Positions 1 to 8,527 of a stretch of 18,716 nt of DNA are shown here, piece after piece. Source of the stretch: CAVZZG01 sp963779685. Its GTDB lineage: Bacteria; Actinomycetota; Thermoleophilia; Gaiellales; F1-60-MAGs149. Every line of letters starts with the position of its first letter. Positions within the stretch are counted from its first letter, which is position 1. Where the stretch lies: assembly GCA_963779685.1 (NCBI GenBank), contig CAVZZG010000004.1, positions 1 through 18,716 of the forward strand, in the 5' to 3' direction. Below the pieces are notes generated by a model. The model was not told where the DNA came from, searched no databases, and saw nothing but the letters and a program-made list of their open reading frames with translations. The position numbers and the translations under genes are program-made.

Positions 1-502
1 CGGTCAGGTCGGGCCGGACATCGGCCGGGCCCCCGGCCGCCGCCCGCTCCTCGAGGGTCAGCAGCCCGCGGCGCACCAGCCGTCGGATCGTGTCGGCGCT
101 GGCTCCGGAGGCCTCGCGGAGCGCAGCCAGCGGCAGCGGTCCGTCGGCCAGGGCGTCCAGGACCGCCACCTGCCGCGCCGAGCGTGGCGGCGGGCCGGTG
201 CCCGGAACCGCCCAGAGCGCTGGCCGGGCCGGCGCTTGGGGCGGCAGCACCAGCTCGAGGGCGCGCGCCGGGCTCGTCGCGTAGCGCTCGGCGAGGTCGA
301 GGGCGAGGGTGACGAGATCGTCCGGAACCACCGCGCCGGTGGGCTCGGCCAGTCGCAGTCGCCCGGGGTGCTCGCCCGATCCGGGACCGACGACCACGCC
401 GCGGACGCGGCGGGGGCCGAGCGGGATCGCGACGATCGCGCCGCGTGCGAGCGGAGCGGCGACCGCGTAATCGAACGGCCGGTCGAGGACCCGCGCCTGC
501 AC
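1..502 (-). CDS. priA: Primosomal protein N' (PriA), N-terminal part, cut by window edge
   Basis: PriA restarts stalled replication forks by binding forked DNA, loading the primosome and, in many bacteria, unwinding DNA. About 167 residues are visible. The first ~100 match the 3'-DNA-end-binding domain: an early QARVLDRPFDYAV motif, then AIVAIPLGPRRVRGVVVG. A winged-helix-like stretch follows (LREASGASADTIRRLVRRG), where the family has one. The helicase core and zinc-binding region would lie beyond coordinate 1, so activity cannot be judged; some actinobacterial PriA proteins lack helicase motifs. The frame is open upstream to a TGA inside the metK 3' end and holds no ATG. GTG at 502 is the first conventional start and lies 31 nt after the metK stop; a CTG one codon earlier or a start a few residues further upstream cannot be excluded. 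metK-priA adjacency is common in Actinobacteria and supports co-transcription. Identity is confident; the start is not. Confidence 0.85.
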   Translation of the reverse strand, partial: MQARVLDRPFDYAVAAPLARGAIVAIPLGPRRVRGVVVGPGSGEHPGRLRLAEPTGAVVPDDLVTLALDLAERYATSPARALELVLPPQAPARPALWAVPGTGPPPRSARQVAVLDALADGPLPLAALREASGASADTIRRLVRRGLLTLEERAAAGGPADVRPDLT

Positions 503-533
503 CAGCGGGACGACGGCGACCGCGTCCGTGGCG

Positions 534-1766
534 TCAGGCGGTCACCGCGGCGAGCCCGACGGCCGCGCGGAGCTCTGCCACCCGGTTCGTCGCCTCCCAC
601 GGGAAGCCCTCGTCCTCGCGCCCGAAGTGGCCGTACGCCGCTGTGGCACGGTAGATCGGGCGCCGCAGATCGAGATCGCGGAGGATCGCGGCCGGCCGGA
701 GATCGAAGACGTCGCGCACGGCCTGCGCGATGCGCTCGGTGGGCAGCTGCTCGGTGCCGAAGCACTCGACCATGACCGAGACCGGCTGGGCGACGCCGAT
801 CGCGTAGGCGACCTGCAGCTCGCAGCGATCTGCGAGACCGGCCGCGACGACGTTCTTCGCCACCCACCGGGCCGCGTAGGCAGCCGACCGGTCGACCTTG
901 GTCGGGTCCTTGCCGGAGAAGGCGCCGCCGCCGTGGCGGGCCATCCCGCCGTAGGTGTCGACGATGATCTTGCGGCCCGTCAGACCGGTGTCGCCCATCG
1001 GGCCGCCGATCGTGAACCGCCCGGTCGGGTTGACCAGCACGAAGTCGCCATCGCGGAGCTTGGCCGGGTCGTAGAGACCCTCCGGCAGCACCGGCAGCAG
1101 CACCCGTTCGATGAGGTCGGGCTTGATGTGGGTCTCGGCGTGGTAGCGCTCGTGATGCTGCGTCGAGATCAGCAGGCGCATGATCTCGACCGGGCGGAGG
1201 TTGCCGGTCGCATCCTGCTCGTAGCGCACCGTCACCTGGCTCTTGCCGTCGGGCCTGAGGTACGGGAGCTCGCCGGACTTCCGCGCCCGCGCGAGCTCGC
1301 GCGCGATGCGGTGGGCGAGTTGGATCGGAAGCGGCATCAGCTCCGGTGTCTCGCGGCACGCGTAGCCGAACATCATCCCCTGGTCGCCGGCGCCGGTGCG
1401 GTCGAGCGGATCGCCGTCGCCGTGCTGGGTTTCGAACGAGTCGTCCACCCCGCGCGCGATGTCGGGCGACTGCTCGTCCAGCGCGACCATCACGCCGCAG
1501 GTGTGAGCGTCGAACCCGTACTTGGCCCGGTCGTAGCCGATCCCGATGATCGTGTCCCGGACGAGTCGCTGGATGTCGACGTAGGTCGAGGTCGTGATCT
1601 CGCCGGCGACCACGACCAGGCCGGTGGTGATGAGGGTCTCGCACGCGACCCGTCCGAACGGGTCGTCGGTCAGCACCGCGTCGAGCACCGCGTCCGAGAT
1701 CTGGTCGGCGATCTTGTCCGGGTGCCCTTCGGTGACCGATTCGGAACTGAAGATCAGATCTCGCAT
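534..1766 (-). CDS. metK: S-adenosylmethionine synthetase (methionine adenosyltransferase)
   Basis: Cytosolic enzyme that makes S-adenosylmethionine from ATP and methionine, releasing phosphate and pyrophosphate; it is usually a homotetramer. The 410-aa length is normal. Visible signatures are GHPDK at residues 14-18 in the N-terminal ATP-binding region, GAGDQG at 125-130, and the glycine-rich GGGAFSGKDPTKVDRSAAY loop at 279-297. The ATG at 1766 gives the family-typical start MRDLIFSSESVTEG; the frame runs further upstream to 1832, but those residues do not match the family. A TAGCAT hexamer (1782-1777) lies 10 nt upstream and could be a -10 box with a very short leader. No good Shine-Dalgarno sequence and no SAM riboswitch fit in the 76-nt gap to the upstream lipoprotein gene. 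priA follows closely. Confidence 0.97.
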   Translation of the reverse strand: MRDLIFSSESVTEGHPDKIADQISDAVLDAVLTDDPFGRVACETLITTGLVVVAGEITTSTYVDIQRLVRDTIIGIGYDRAKYGFDAHTCGVMVALDEQSPDIARGVDDSFETQHGDGDPLDRTGAGDQGMMFGYACRETPELMPLPIQLAHRIARELARARKSGELPYLRPDGKSQVTVRYEQDATGNLRPVEIMRLLISTQHHERYHAETHIKPDLIERVLLPVLPEGLYDPAKLRDGDFVLVNPTGRFTIGGPMGDTGLTGRKIIVDTYGGMARHGGGAFSGKDPTKVDRSAAYAARWVAKNVVAAGLADRCELQVAYAIGVAQPVSVMVECFGTEQLPTERIAQAVRDVFDLRPAAILRDLDLRRPIYRATAAYGHFGREDEGFPWEATNRVAELRAAVGLAAVTA

Positions 1767-1842
1767 GGGCCGCCGGATGCTAGCAGCGCTCAAGACCGGA
1801 TTCGTCAGGAAGCGTGCCCGCGGCGTGCCCACCAGCGTCCGA

Positions 1843-3397
1843 TCAGCCGGAGGGCGGCGGCACCTCGAGGAAGAGGGTCGAGTCGCCGCCCTTGCCGAAG
1901 GCCAGCAGGCCGCCGAGCGCTTTCACGTTCGCGAGCGCCTCCGCGTCGGACGCCGTGCTCGGAGTCTGCTGCTGTCGCTGGGCCCAGGCCATGAGGCCGG
2001 GCACGTCGGCGTAGAGGAGCATCGCCTGATCGCCGCTCATGCCCGCCGCGCCCGCGACCCGCTGGAATGCGGCCGAGTCGGCCAGGCCGCCTGCGGGCTT
2101 CGCGCCGCCGGTCTGCATGCCGATCGAGACGAGGTCGCCGTCGTGCCGCCAGGCCACCTGCGCCCCCTGCACGTCGATCATGCCGCCCTCGCCGCCGTCG
2201 GGGAGGGGCTGGGCCGGAGGCAGACCGGCCTTCCCGAGACCGGTCACGATCTCCTCGAGCGCCGCGGCGGCAGCAGCGGGATCGGTCGGCTTCAGCAGGA
2301 GCTCGCCCTTGACGGGTGCGCCGTCGGCAACGGAGACTGCGAGCTCGCCCGACAGCAGCGCCGTCAGGTCGGCCCGGGCGTCGATGCCCGTGGTCGCCTT
2401 GATCTGATCGAAGGTCGAGCTGACCTGCGGGATACCGTCGTAGACGCCCATCATCTGCTTGAACGATGCGCCGAACCCGGCGACGTCCGCGAACAGGAGG
2501 CTGTTGGCCGGCGCACTCGCGAGCAAGGTCGCGGTACCCGTGCCGTTCCCCGGCAGATCGCCGAGCGTGACCGCCTTCACCTGGAAGCCGGCGTCGGCAG
2601 CGCCGACCGAGAACCCGATCGCCTGCAGCGCGTCGTACTGGCCGAGCATGGTCTTCATCTGGTCGGCGGAAATCCCCGCAGCCGCGGCGGCCTGCCCGGA
2701 GGCGGCCATCGCGAGGTCGAGCAGCGAGGCCAGCTTCGGGCCGTCGACGTAGCCGAGCGCGACGCTGCCGCCCGGCAGCCTGGCGACGGTCGCCTTGTAG
2801 GTCGGCGCGTCCGCGAGGCGCTCGCCGCCCTCGCGGGCGTCGATCGACCGGTGCAGCGACGCCGGTGTCGGTTCCGAGCAGGAGCGCGCCCTTGCCGATG
2901 GCCGCGACGCCGTCGCCCTTGGCCATTGCGTACTCGTCGTACCCCTTGTAGCTCCCGCTCTGGTGCGCCTTGCCCGGTCCCGTCAGGAATGCCGCCGCCT
3001 TCGCGTCGTCCTTCGACGCGACGTACGCGACGGCCTCGGGCTTGCCCGCGGCGACGGCGATCCCGTAGACCGCGGCGGCGGCCTCGTCACCGAGCCACGG
3101 CTTGACATCCGCATTGAAGGAGACGCCATCCGATGACGTGACTGCGAGCTTGCTCGTCAGGGCAGCCTCGGCCTTCGGCCACGAGGGGAACCGCGCCAGC
3201 AGCGTCCGCACCTTCTGCCAGCCGGCGGAGTCGACGTTCGCGTCGACGTCCACGAAGGCGAGCACGCCCGGCGGGAACGCCTCGGCGCCATGGCCGGGCA
3301 GGCCGCCGGCCCCTGCGTTCTTCGTCGCGCCGCCGCACGCCGCGAGCACGACGGCGGAAGCTACCAGCGCAAGGCTGGCGAGAGCACGTCGGGTCAT
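1843..3397 (-). pseudogene. DUF3352-type lipoprotein, broken by a one-base frameshift
   Basis: Reading from ATG at 3397, the N-terminal frame has a signal peptide ending in lipobox LAAC (residues 18-21), then a secreted domain beginning FPPGVLAFVDVDANVDSAGW, typical of DUF3352 actinobacterial lipoproteins of unknown function. Similarity runs to LLLGTDTG (about 2861), after which this frame becomes arginine-rich nonsense. The next frame picks up at once with SLHRSIDAREGGERLADAPT and continues coherently to the TGA at 1843 (end LFLEVPPPSG). The span of 1,555 nt is one more than a multiple of three, so one extra base near 2860-2863 (minus-strand GGCG) explains it; removing it gives about 517 aa, a plausible family length. 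There is no slippery heptamer or long homopolymer, so a real mutation or an assembly error is likelier than programmed shifting. Both halves look well conserved, which argues for a recent event or an error. Confidence 0.75.
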
Positions 3398-3403
3398 GCT
3401 CCC

Positions 3404-3409
3404 ACTGTA
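3404..3409 (-). promoter_or_regulatory. Candidate -10 box (TACAGT) for the DUF3352 lipoprotein gene
   Basis: TACAGT on the minus strand fits TANNNT and ends 6 nt before the ATG at 3397, which would give a leaderless or nearly leaderless mRNA. The GGGAG just before the ATG is too close to be an ordinary ribosome-binding site. The first TA of the hexamer is the outer end of the neighbouring inverted-repeat element. No convincing -35 is visible. Confidence 0.3.
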
Positions 3410-3468
3410 GCTACTTCCCCCGGAAAAGCCGTCTCGGGAGGCGGATCGGGTGGGCGGGGGAAGTAGCT
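3409..3468 (+). repeat. Left hairpin unit (13-bp perfect stem)
   Basis: AGCTACTTCCCCC (3409-3421) pairs exactly with GGGGGAAGTAGCT (3456-3468) across a 34-nt loop that begins GGAAAAGCC and ends GGTGGGC. It is an inverted imperfect copy of the unit at 3705-3762. Confidence 0.9.
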
Positions 3469-3507
3469 TAGGGCCGCTCCGCAGCGGGGTTTTCGACTGG
3501 GTGGGTG

Positions 3508-3585
3508 CTACTGGACGCGGCGGGCGAGGGTGTCGAGGTCGTAGGCGAGGATCGCCCAGTTGGTGTGGGCATTCGCTCCGGCGTC
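3508..3585 (-). pseudogene. Relic resembling a transposase C-terminus (25 codons)
   Basis: The minus strand from 3585 reads DAGANAHTNWAIL, then AYDLDTLARRVQ and a TAG stop at 3510-3508. The pattern of a tryptophan-containing helix followed by a DLxxLARR tail resembles the last helix of DDE-type IS transposases; this is pattern recognition, and I cannot name the IS family. A TGA lies immediately upstream in the same frame, and no transposase-like sequence can be followed in any frame beyond it, so only the tail remains. It lies inside the inverted repeats, with its stop about 40 bp from the inner end of the left hairpin, as expected if an IS lost its centre and kept its ends. Confidence 0.4.
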
Positions 3586-3704
3586 TCAACCTGCGCTCCC
3601 CGCACCCGCAACATCCCGCCTCCAATCCCGTCAAACCGCAAGGTTACAGGGAAAACACGACTCTCGAGATCGAACACCAACACTGCGCGAAGCGCCCCAA
3701 TCTA

Positions 3705-3762
3705 AGCTACTTCCCCCGCCCGACCGAGCCGAACCACGGGGGTCTTTCCGGGGGAAGTAGCT
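3705..3762 (-). repeat. Right hairpin unit (13-bp perfect stem)
   Basis: AGCTACTTCCCCC (3705-3717) pairs exactly with GGGGGAAGTAGCT (3750-3762) across a 32-nt loop. On the minus strand it reads like the left unit with a diverged centre. It begins directly after the gpsA stop codon, so it would form at the 3' end of the gpsA message and could stabilise or end it. There is no U-tract. Confidence 0.9.
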
Positions 3763-3763
3763 A

Positions 3764-4762
3764 TCAATATTCGCTCGAGGGCTCTCGCGCCAACAGGACC
3801 TGCACGGCGTCGGCGGCCGATTCCCCCTCGAGCAGGGCACACACGCGCTCGGTGATCGGCAGGTCGAGCGCGCGCTCGCCGGCGTTGCGGTGCAGCACCG
3901 GCGCCGTCGCCAGCCCCTCGGCGACCATGCCGATGCGAGCCTCGACGTCGGCCGGCGCCGTGCCCGTGGCCAGCAGCTCGCCCGCCCGCCGGTTGCGGGA
4001 GTGCCGCGAGCAGCAGGTCGCGACCAGGTCGCCGAGCCCGGCGAGCCCCGCGAACGTGCGCGGGTCGGCGTCGTAGGCCGCGCCGAGCCGGCTCATCTCG
4101 GCCAGGCCGCGGGTGATCAGCGCCGCCTTCGCGTTGTCGCCGAAGCCGAGGCCGTCCGACACGCCGGCGGCGACGGCGATCACGTTCTTGGCGGCGGCGC
4201 ACACCTCGACACCGACCAGATCGCTCCCGGCGTAGACCCGGAACCGCGGCGTCCCGACGACGTCCTGGAGCCGCTCGGCGAGGCTGAGCGAGTGCGAGGC
4301 GACGACGGCCGCGGCCGGCATGCCGCGCGCGACCTCCTCGGCGTGGTTGGGGCCCGAGAGCACCGCGACGCGGTCGTGGCCGACCGCGCAGCGCTCGGCC
4401 GCCACCTCCGAGAGGCGCTCGCCGCTGCCGGGCTCGAGGCCCTTCGTCAGGGAGAGCACGACTGCGCGACGATCGAGATGCGGCGCGATCTGCCCGCACA
4501 CCGCGGCGAAGCTCCGGCTGGGAACCGCGAGCACCACCACGTCGGCGCCGGCGAGGACCGCGCCCGGATCGAGCGGCAGGATCGCGAGCCCCTCGTCGAG
4601 CACCACCCCGGGGAGGTACCGCTCGTTGCACCGGCTCGCCGCAACCGTTGCTGCGCGATCGCGCATGGCCAGGACGACGTCGCGGCCGGCGCCGGCGAGC
4701 AGGTTCGCGAACGCCGTGCCCCACGACCCGCCACCGATGACCGCGATCCGCGGCACGCTCAC
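3764..4762 (-). CDS. gpsA: NAD(P)-dependent glycerol-3-phosphate dehydrogenase
   Basis: Cytosolic enzyme that reduces dihydroxyacetone phosphate to sn-glycerol 3-phosphate, the backbone precursor of phospholipids. The 332 aa match the family length. The N-terminal Rossmann fold shows GGGSWGTAFAN at residues 10-20 and LAVPS at 78-82. Then come SLTKGLEP (104-111), SGPNHAEEVARG (136-147), the AAAKNVIAVAAG segment with the catalytic lysine at about 192, and GLGDLVATCCSRHSRNR (242-258) in the C-terminal substrate domain. The start is GTG at 4762; a second GTG two codons in is also possible. It lies 9 nt after the DUF4389 gene, the last gene of a packed set behind atpC. Its stop abuts the inverted-repeat element, and the sequence ends in a normal way, so the coding region seems undamaged. 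Confidence 0.96.
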   Translation of the reverse strand: MSVPRIAVIGGGSWGTAFANLLAGAGRDVVLAMRDRAATVAASRCNERYLPGVVLDEGLAILPLDPGAVLAGADVVVLAVPSRSFAAVCGQIAPHLDRRAVVLSLTKGLEPGSGERLSEVAAERCAVGHDRVAVLSGPNHAEEVARGMPAAAVVASHSLSLAERLQDVVGTPRFRVYAGSDLVGVEVCAAAKNVIAVAAGVSDGLGFGDNAKAALITRGLAEMSRLGAAYDADPRTFAGLAGLGDLVATCCSRHSRNRRAGELLATGTAPADVEARIGMVAEGLATAPVLHRNAGERALDLPITERVCALLEGESAADAVQVLLAREPSSEY

Positions 4763-4771
4763 GTCAGGCCA

Positions 4772-5380
4772 CTACCCGCCGGGCGGCAGCTCGTCGTGCT
4801 CGTGATCCGGTGCCGCCTCGACGTCGGGAGCCTCGAAGCTCGGGTAACGATCCGTCAGCAGCAGCGCGTACGCATTCGTCCGGACGATGAAGTTCTGGCA
4901 GAGCGCCTGGAAGTCCGCAAGACCCACCGGGCAGGCCGCCGTCACGAGGATGATGATCCACTGCAGGATCGCGATCAGCCCGCCGACGGTCGCGAGAATG
5001 CGCCCGAAGAACGCCGCCGGGATCACCAGCAGGCCGCGGAACAGCACCGTCAGGCGGCTCTGCTGCTCGGGGCGCGTCACCTGCACGGTGATCGGATACG
5101 GGTCGGTGCCGTTGAAGGGCGGGAAGGGATCGACCAGCAGGTTCGCGTAACCGTTGACCCGGCCGGTGTAGCGAACGGCGCCGGCGATGAACGTCCACAG
5201 ACCCGCCGGGTGCGATCCCGTGATCAGGATCGCGACCCACGAGATGATCGCGACGATCGACGCGGCCGCCAGCCAGAGCGTCGCGACGATGGCATGCGGG
5301 ATGACGAGGATGATCCGGAAGAACGTCGTCAGCCGGTCGCGCCGGTCCTCCATCTCGACGTGGTACTGGACGGGGTGCAC
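4772..5380 (-). CDS. DUF4389 domain membrane protein
   Basis: A 202-aa integral membrane protein with two related halves, as in DUF4389 proteins of actinobacteria. Each half has a charged stretch followed by hydrophobic segments: RRDRLTTFFRIILVIPHAIV with a second segment to about residue 55, then QQSRLTVLFRGLLVIPAAFF with a second segment to about residue 150. NGYANLLVDPFPPF in the first half is echoed by NAYALLLTDRYPSF in the second. The tail is acidic and proline/glycine-rich. The GTG start at 5380 gives HPVQYHVEMEDRRDRLTTFF, which fits family N-termini; it lies 3 nt after the BrkB-family stop. No function is established for the family; neighbouring membrane and lipid genes suggest an envelope role, as inference only. 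Confidence 0.85.
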   Translation of the reverse strand: MHPVQYHVEMEDRRDRLTTFFRIILVIPHAIVATLWLAAASIVAIISWVAILITGSHPAGLWTFIAGAVRYTGRVNGYANLLVDPFPPFNGTDPYPITVQVTRPEQQSRLTVLFRGLLVIPAAFFGRILATVGGLIAILQWIIILVTAACPVGLADFQALCQNFIVRTNAYALLLTDRYPSFEAPDVEAAPDHEHDELPPGG

Positions 5381-5383
5381 GGC

Positions 5384-6307
5384 CTAGAGCATAGAGGCCG
5401 CACGGCGCGCGGCGCGCGACTGCGCGATCTCCGCCCCGAAGAAGGTCACGGCACCGGCCAGCTGGAGCAGGATGAGCAGCGTGGCCGTGCTCGCGAGCGA
5501 TCCGTAGATGGCGCCGAGCCGGGCCGAGCGGGCGAGCACGGAGGCGTAGCCCAGCAGCAGGCCGACGAGCAGGAGCCCGGCGATCCACGCCCCGACCAGA
5601 CGGTCGCGCACCGCCGGCCTGGCCCGCGGCACGACGGTGTAGGCGATCAGCAGCGCGACGGTGCACAACGCCCACAGGAGCAGCGGGCCGATGGTGCCCT
5701 CGGCCAGGTGGGCGAAGCGCCCGAGCGCGGCGGAGTGCTCGGCGATCCAACCCGCCACCGTGATGCTCACGCCGTAGATGGCGGCCGTGCCCGCGCACAG
5801 CAGGATCAGGAGCACGAAGAACGGCAGCAGCAGCAGGTCGCGCGCCCGGGCGACCATCCCGAGGATGTCCGACGGGTTCGCCTCGAAGGCGCGCTCCAGC
5901 CCGCTGCGCACCTGACCGATCGCGCTGGTTCCCGTCCAGGCCAGCAGCGCCGCGCCGATCAACCCCGTGCTGAGGCTCTGCTTCGACACTGCCGTGAGCG
6001 CTTCGGACACGCCCTTGGTGCCGTCGGGGGCCAGGGCGAAGAACTCGGAGATGCGGTTCGCGAGGTCGGCTCGCTGCGAGTCATCGAGCACGAGATTGGT
6101 CACCGACACGGTCAGGATCAGGAGCGGGAAGAGCGACAGGAAGCTCTGGTACGCCGTCGCGGCCGCCGCCTGGAACCCCAGGTGATCGGTGAACCGGCGC
6201 ACGGCGACGGCGAGGGCGCCGACCCCCGGCGCCCGTTCGAGGCGTTCGAGAAGGGCGGTGGCCCGATTCCCGACCTCGCCGAGCCGCTGCCGGATCACGA
6301 CCGCCAA
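5384..6307 (-). CDS. YihY/BrkB-family inner membrane protein
   Basis: A 307-aa polytopic protein with about six hydrophobic segments (roughly residues 46-72, 112-132, 157-185, 203-227, 236-258 and 272-292). Family marks are AATAYQSFLSLFPLLILTVS near residue 50, where the family has an alanine-rich F.SLFPLL stretch, a WTGTSAIGQVRSGLERAF segment at about 124-141, and YASVLARSARLGAIYGSLAS at 254-273. These proteins were once called ribonuclease BN by mistake; their true function is uncertain and transport has been proposed. The frame opens with TTG at 6307, with a GTG three codons later as an alternative; the purine-rich GGGAGATAGGG overlapping the atpC stop could serve as ribosome-binding site. 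It lies 15 nt after atpC. Confidence 0.9.
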   Translation of the reverse strand: MAVVIRQRLGEVGNRATALLERLERAPGVGALAVAVRRFTDHLGFQAAAATAYQSFLSLFPLLILTVSVTNLVLDDSQRADLANRISEFFALAPDGTKGVSEALTAVSKQSLSTGLIGAALLAWTGTSAIGQVRSGLERAFEANPSDILGMVARARDLLLLPFFVLLILLCAGTAAIYGVSITVAGWIAEHSAALGRFAHLAEGTIGPLLLWALCTVALLIAYTVVPRARPAVRDRLVGAWIAGLLLVGLLLGYASVLARSARLGAIYGSLASTATLLILLQLAGAVTFFGAEIAQSRAARRAASML

Positions 6308-6322
6308 GGGTAGCGGTCGACC

Positions 6323-6733
6323 CTATCTCCCCGCGATCTTGAGCCGGTTCTCGGCGTAGAGCAGGTCGCGCTCCGCCCGGAACCGATCGACCGACTCGTC
6401 CCCGGCCTCCGCGGCCGCGAGCCGGGCGCGGGCGTCCTCCTCGTCGGCCCGCGCAACATCGACGTCGATCGCGTCGGCCGCGACGGCACCCTCGACGAGC
6501 ACCAGCGCCCGGTCGCGCTGCATCTTGAAGTAGCCCTCGTTGATGGCGAAGGAATGCCAGACGGTGCCCTCGGTGCGGATCCGCACCTCCCCCACCTTCA
6601 GACGCGAGACGATCGGCGCGTGGCGCGGCAGGACGCCGAGCTCACCCTCCACGCCGGGCACCACCACCATGTCGGCGGTGCCGCTGAACACCCGGCCCTC
6701 CGGTGTGACGATCTCGCAGTCCAGCTGCGCCAT
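6323..6733 (-). CDS. atpC: ATP synthase F1 epsilon subunit
   Basis: The epsilon subunit sits on the central stalk with gamma, couples rotation to the c-ring and can inhibit ATP hydrolysis through its C-terminal helices. The 136 residues split into an N-terminal beta-sandwich (about 1-85, with TPEGRVFSGTADMVVVPGVE and GELGVLPRHAPIVSRLKVGE) and a C-terminal helical hairpin (ADEEDARARLAAAEAGDESV and after). Length is normal. ATG at 6733 lies 3 nt after the atpD stop, so translation is probably coupled. It has the usual atpD-atpC pairing even though the rest of the operon is displaced. Confidence 0.97.
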   Translation of the reverse strand: MAQLDCEIVTPEGRVFSGTADMVVVPGVEGELGVLPRHAPIVSRLKVGEVRIRTEGTVWHSFAINEGYFKMQRDRALVLVEGAVAADAIDVDVARADEEDARARLAAAEAGDESVDRFRAERDLLYAENRLKIAGR

Positions 6734-6736
6734 CCG

Positions 6737-8152
<1,416 letters not shown>

Positions 8153-8180
8153 TCCTCTCCCTCACGGCGCGGGCGCACGA

Positions 8181-8186
8181 ACTGTA
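8181..8186 (-). promoter_or_regulatory. Candidate -10 box (TACAGT) upstream of atpD
   Basis: TACAGT on the minus strand lies 28 nt before the atpD ATG, leaving a ~22-nt leader with a good ribosome-binding site. No TTGACA-like -35 is seen at normal spacing, so this is weak. It matters because atpD is cut off from the upstream atp genes. Confidence 0.25.
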
Positions 8187-8227
8187 CCGGAATGCCCGGA
8201 TCGATGCGCCTCTGGCGTGTCACAAAG

Positions 8228-8527
8228 TCAGCGCAACGCGAGCTCCGCCGCGAACATCGCCGTCCCCAGTCCGAGGAGCCCCGCGCAGATCAGCTCGCGG
8301 TGCCGGAGCTCGGCCGGGCTGAGGGTCGACCGGGTCGTCAGGTAGACGCCGATCCCGGCGAAGAGCGGGATCAGCGCGGCGAGACTGAGTGACCACGCCA
8401 CGGTGTCGCGCGCGTTGCCTCCCCGCCAGGCCCAGGCGGCGAGCCCGATCGCAACCGGGATGGCGAACGCGGCCACCGCGATGAGCGCGAGCCGGACGAG
8501 GCCGGCCCGGAACTCGGCGCGGTTCAC
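8228..8527 (-). CDS. Small three-helix membrane protein, unknown function
   Basis: A 99-aa protein starting at GTG 8527, which overlaps the stop of the upstream ATPase gene (GTGA), a sign of translational coupling. Three hydrophobic segments are visible: residues about 11-34 (LALIAVAAFAIPVAIGLAAW), 44-63 (WSLSLAALIPLFAGIGVYL) and 79-96 (LICAGLLGLGTAMFAAEL). The short loops carry RGGNARD and TTRSTLSPAELRHRE. I do not recognise a family. Its overlap with the ATPase gene places it in the importer transcription unit; it also directly precedes atpD. A role as an importer accessory or as an unrelated membrane protein is equally open. Confidence 0.75.
   Translation of the reverse strand: MNRAEFRAGLVRLALIAVAAFAIPVAIGLAAWAWRGGNARDTVAWSLSLAALIPLFAGIGVYLTTRSTLSPAELRHRELICAGLLGLGTAMFAAELALR

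Larger units (their letters stand above)
3408..3763. mobile_element. 356-bp MITE-like element with hairpin-forming terminal inverted repeats
   Basis: This gene-free stretch between gpsA and the lipoprotein gene is bounded by TAGCTACTTCCCCC at 3408-3421 and GGGGGAAGTAGCTA at 3750-3763, a perfect 14-bp terminal inverted repeat. Each end is a ~60-bp hairpin unit, and the two units are inverted imperfect copies of each other: both start TAGCTACTTCCCCCGGAAA at the outer side and end GGGCGGGGGAAGTAGCTTA at the inner side. The ~230-bp interior holds a 25-codon relic resembling a transposase C-terminus and no intact gene. This is the structure expected of a non-autonomous element derived from an insertion sequence; a pair of REP-like palindromes in opposite orientation is the alternative. 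TAGCTA at the ends is self-complementary, so a target duplication cannot be told apart from the repeat. The element starts right after the gpsA stop codon and ends 10 nt before the lipoprotein ATG. Confidence 0.6.

Noticed and set aside
58..1644. Long minus-strand frame over metK and priA
   Set aside because: Out of frame with both real genes, which show clear family motifs; product is arginine-rich nonsense.
1767..1842. SAM riboswitch or strong promoter before metK
   Set aside because: The 76-nt gap has no recognisable SAM-aptamer core, and its only -10-like hexamer (TAGCAT) lacks a -35 at normal spacing.
2855..2866. Programmed ribosomal frameshifting in the lipoprotein gene
   Set aside because: No slippery heptamer, no internal ribosome-binding-like stimulator and no clear downstream structure was seen.
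3474..3493. Short hairpin followed by TTTT on the plus strand, like an intrinsic terminator
   Set aside because: The stem is only 5 bp and no plus-strand gene ends there.
1805..3634. A single 609-codon frame including the lipoprotein N-terminus
   Set aside because: Residues before the ATG at 3397 lie in the inverted-repeat element, and residues after about 2861 lose similarity while the next frame continues the protein.
3468..3683. 71-codon minus-strand frame inside the inverted-repeat element
   Set aside because: It spans the hairpin border, has no ribosome-binding site or recognisable domain, and overlaps the transposase-like relic in another frame.
3890..6313. Very long open frame on the plus strand (about 807 codons)
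   Set aside because: Antisense to gpsA, DUF4389 and BrkB-family genes; its product is Arg/Asp/His/Gly-rich with no domain, typical of the mirror frame of GC-rich coding DNA.
8160..8227. Terminator after the small membrane protein
   Set aside because: Only 4-6 bp pairings were found and there is no U-tract.
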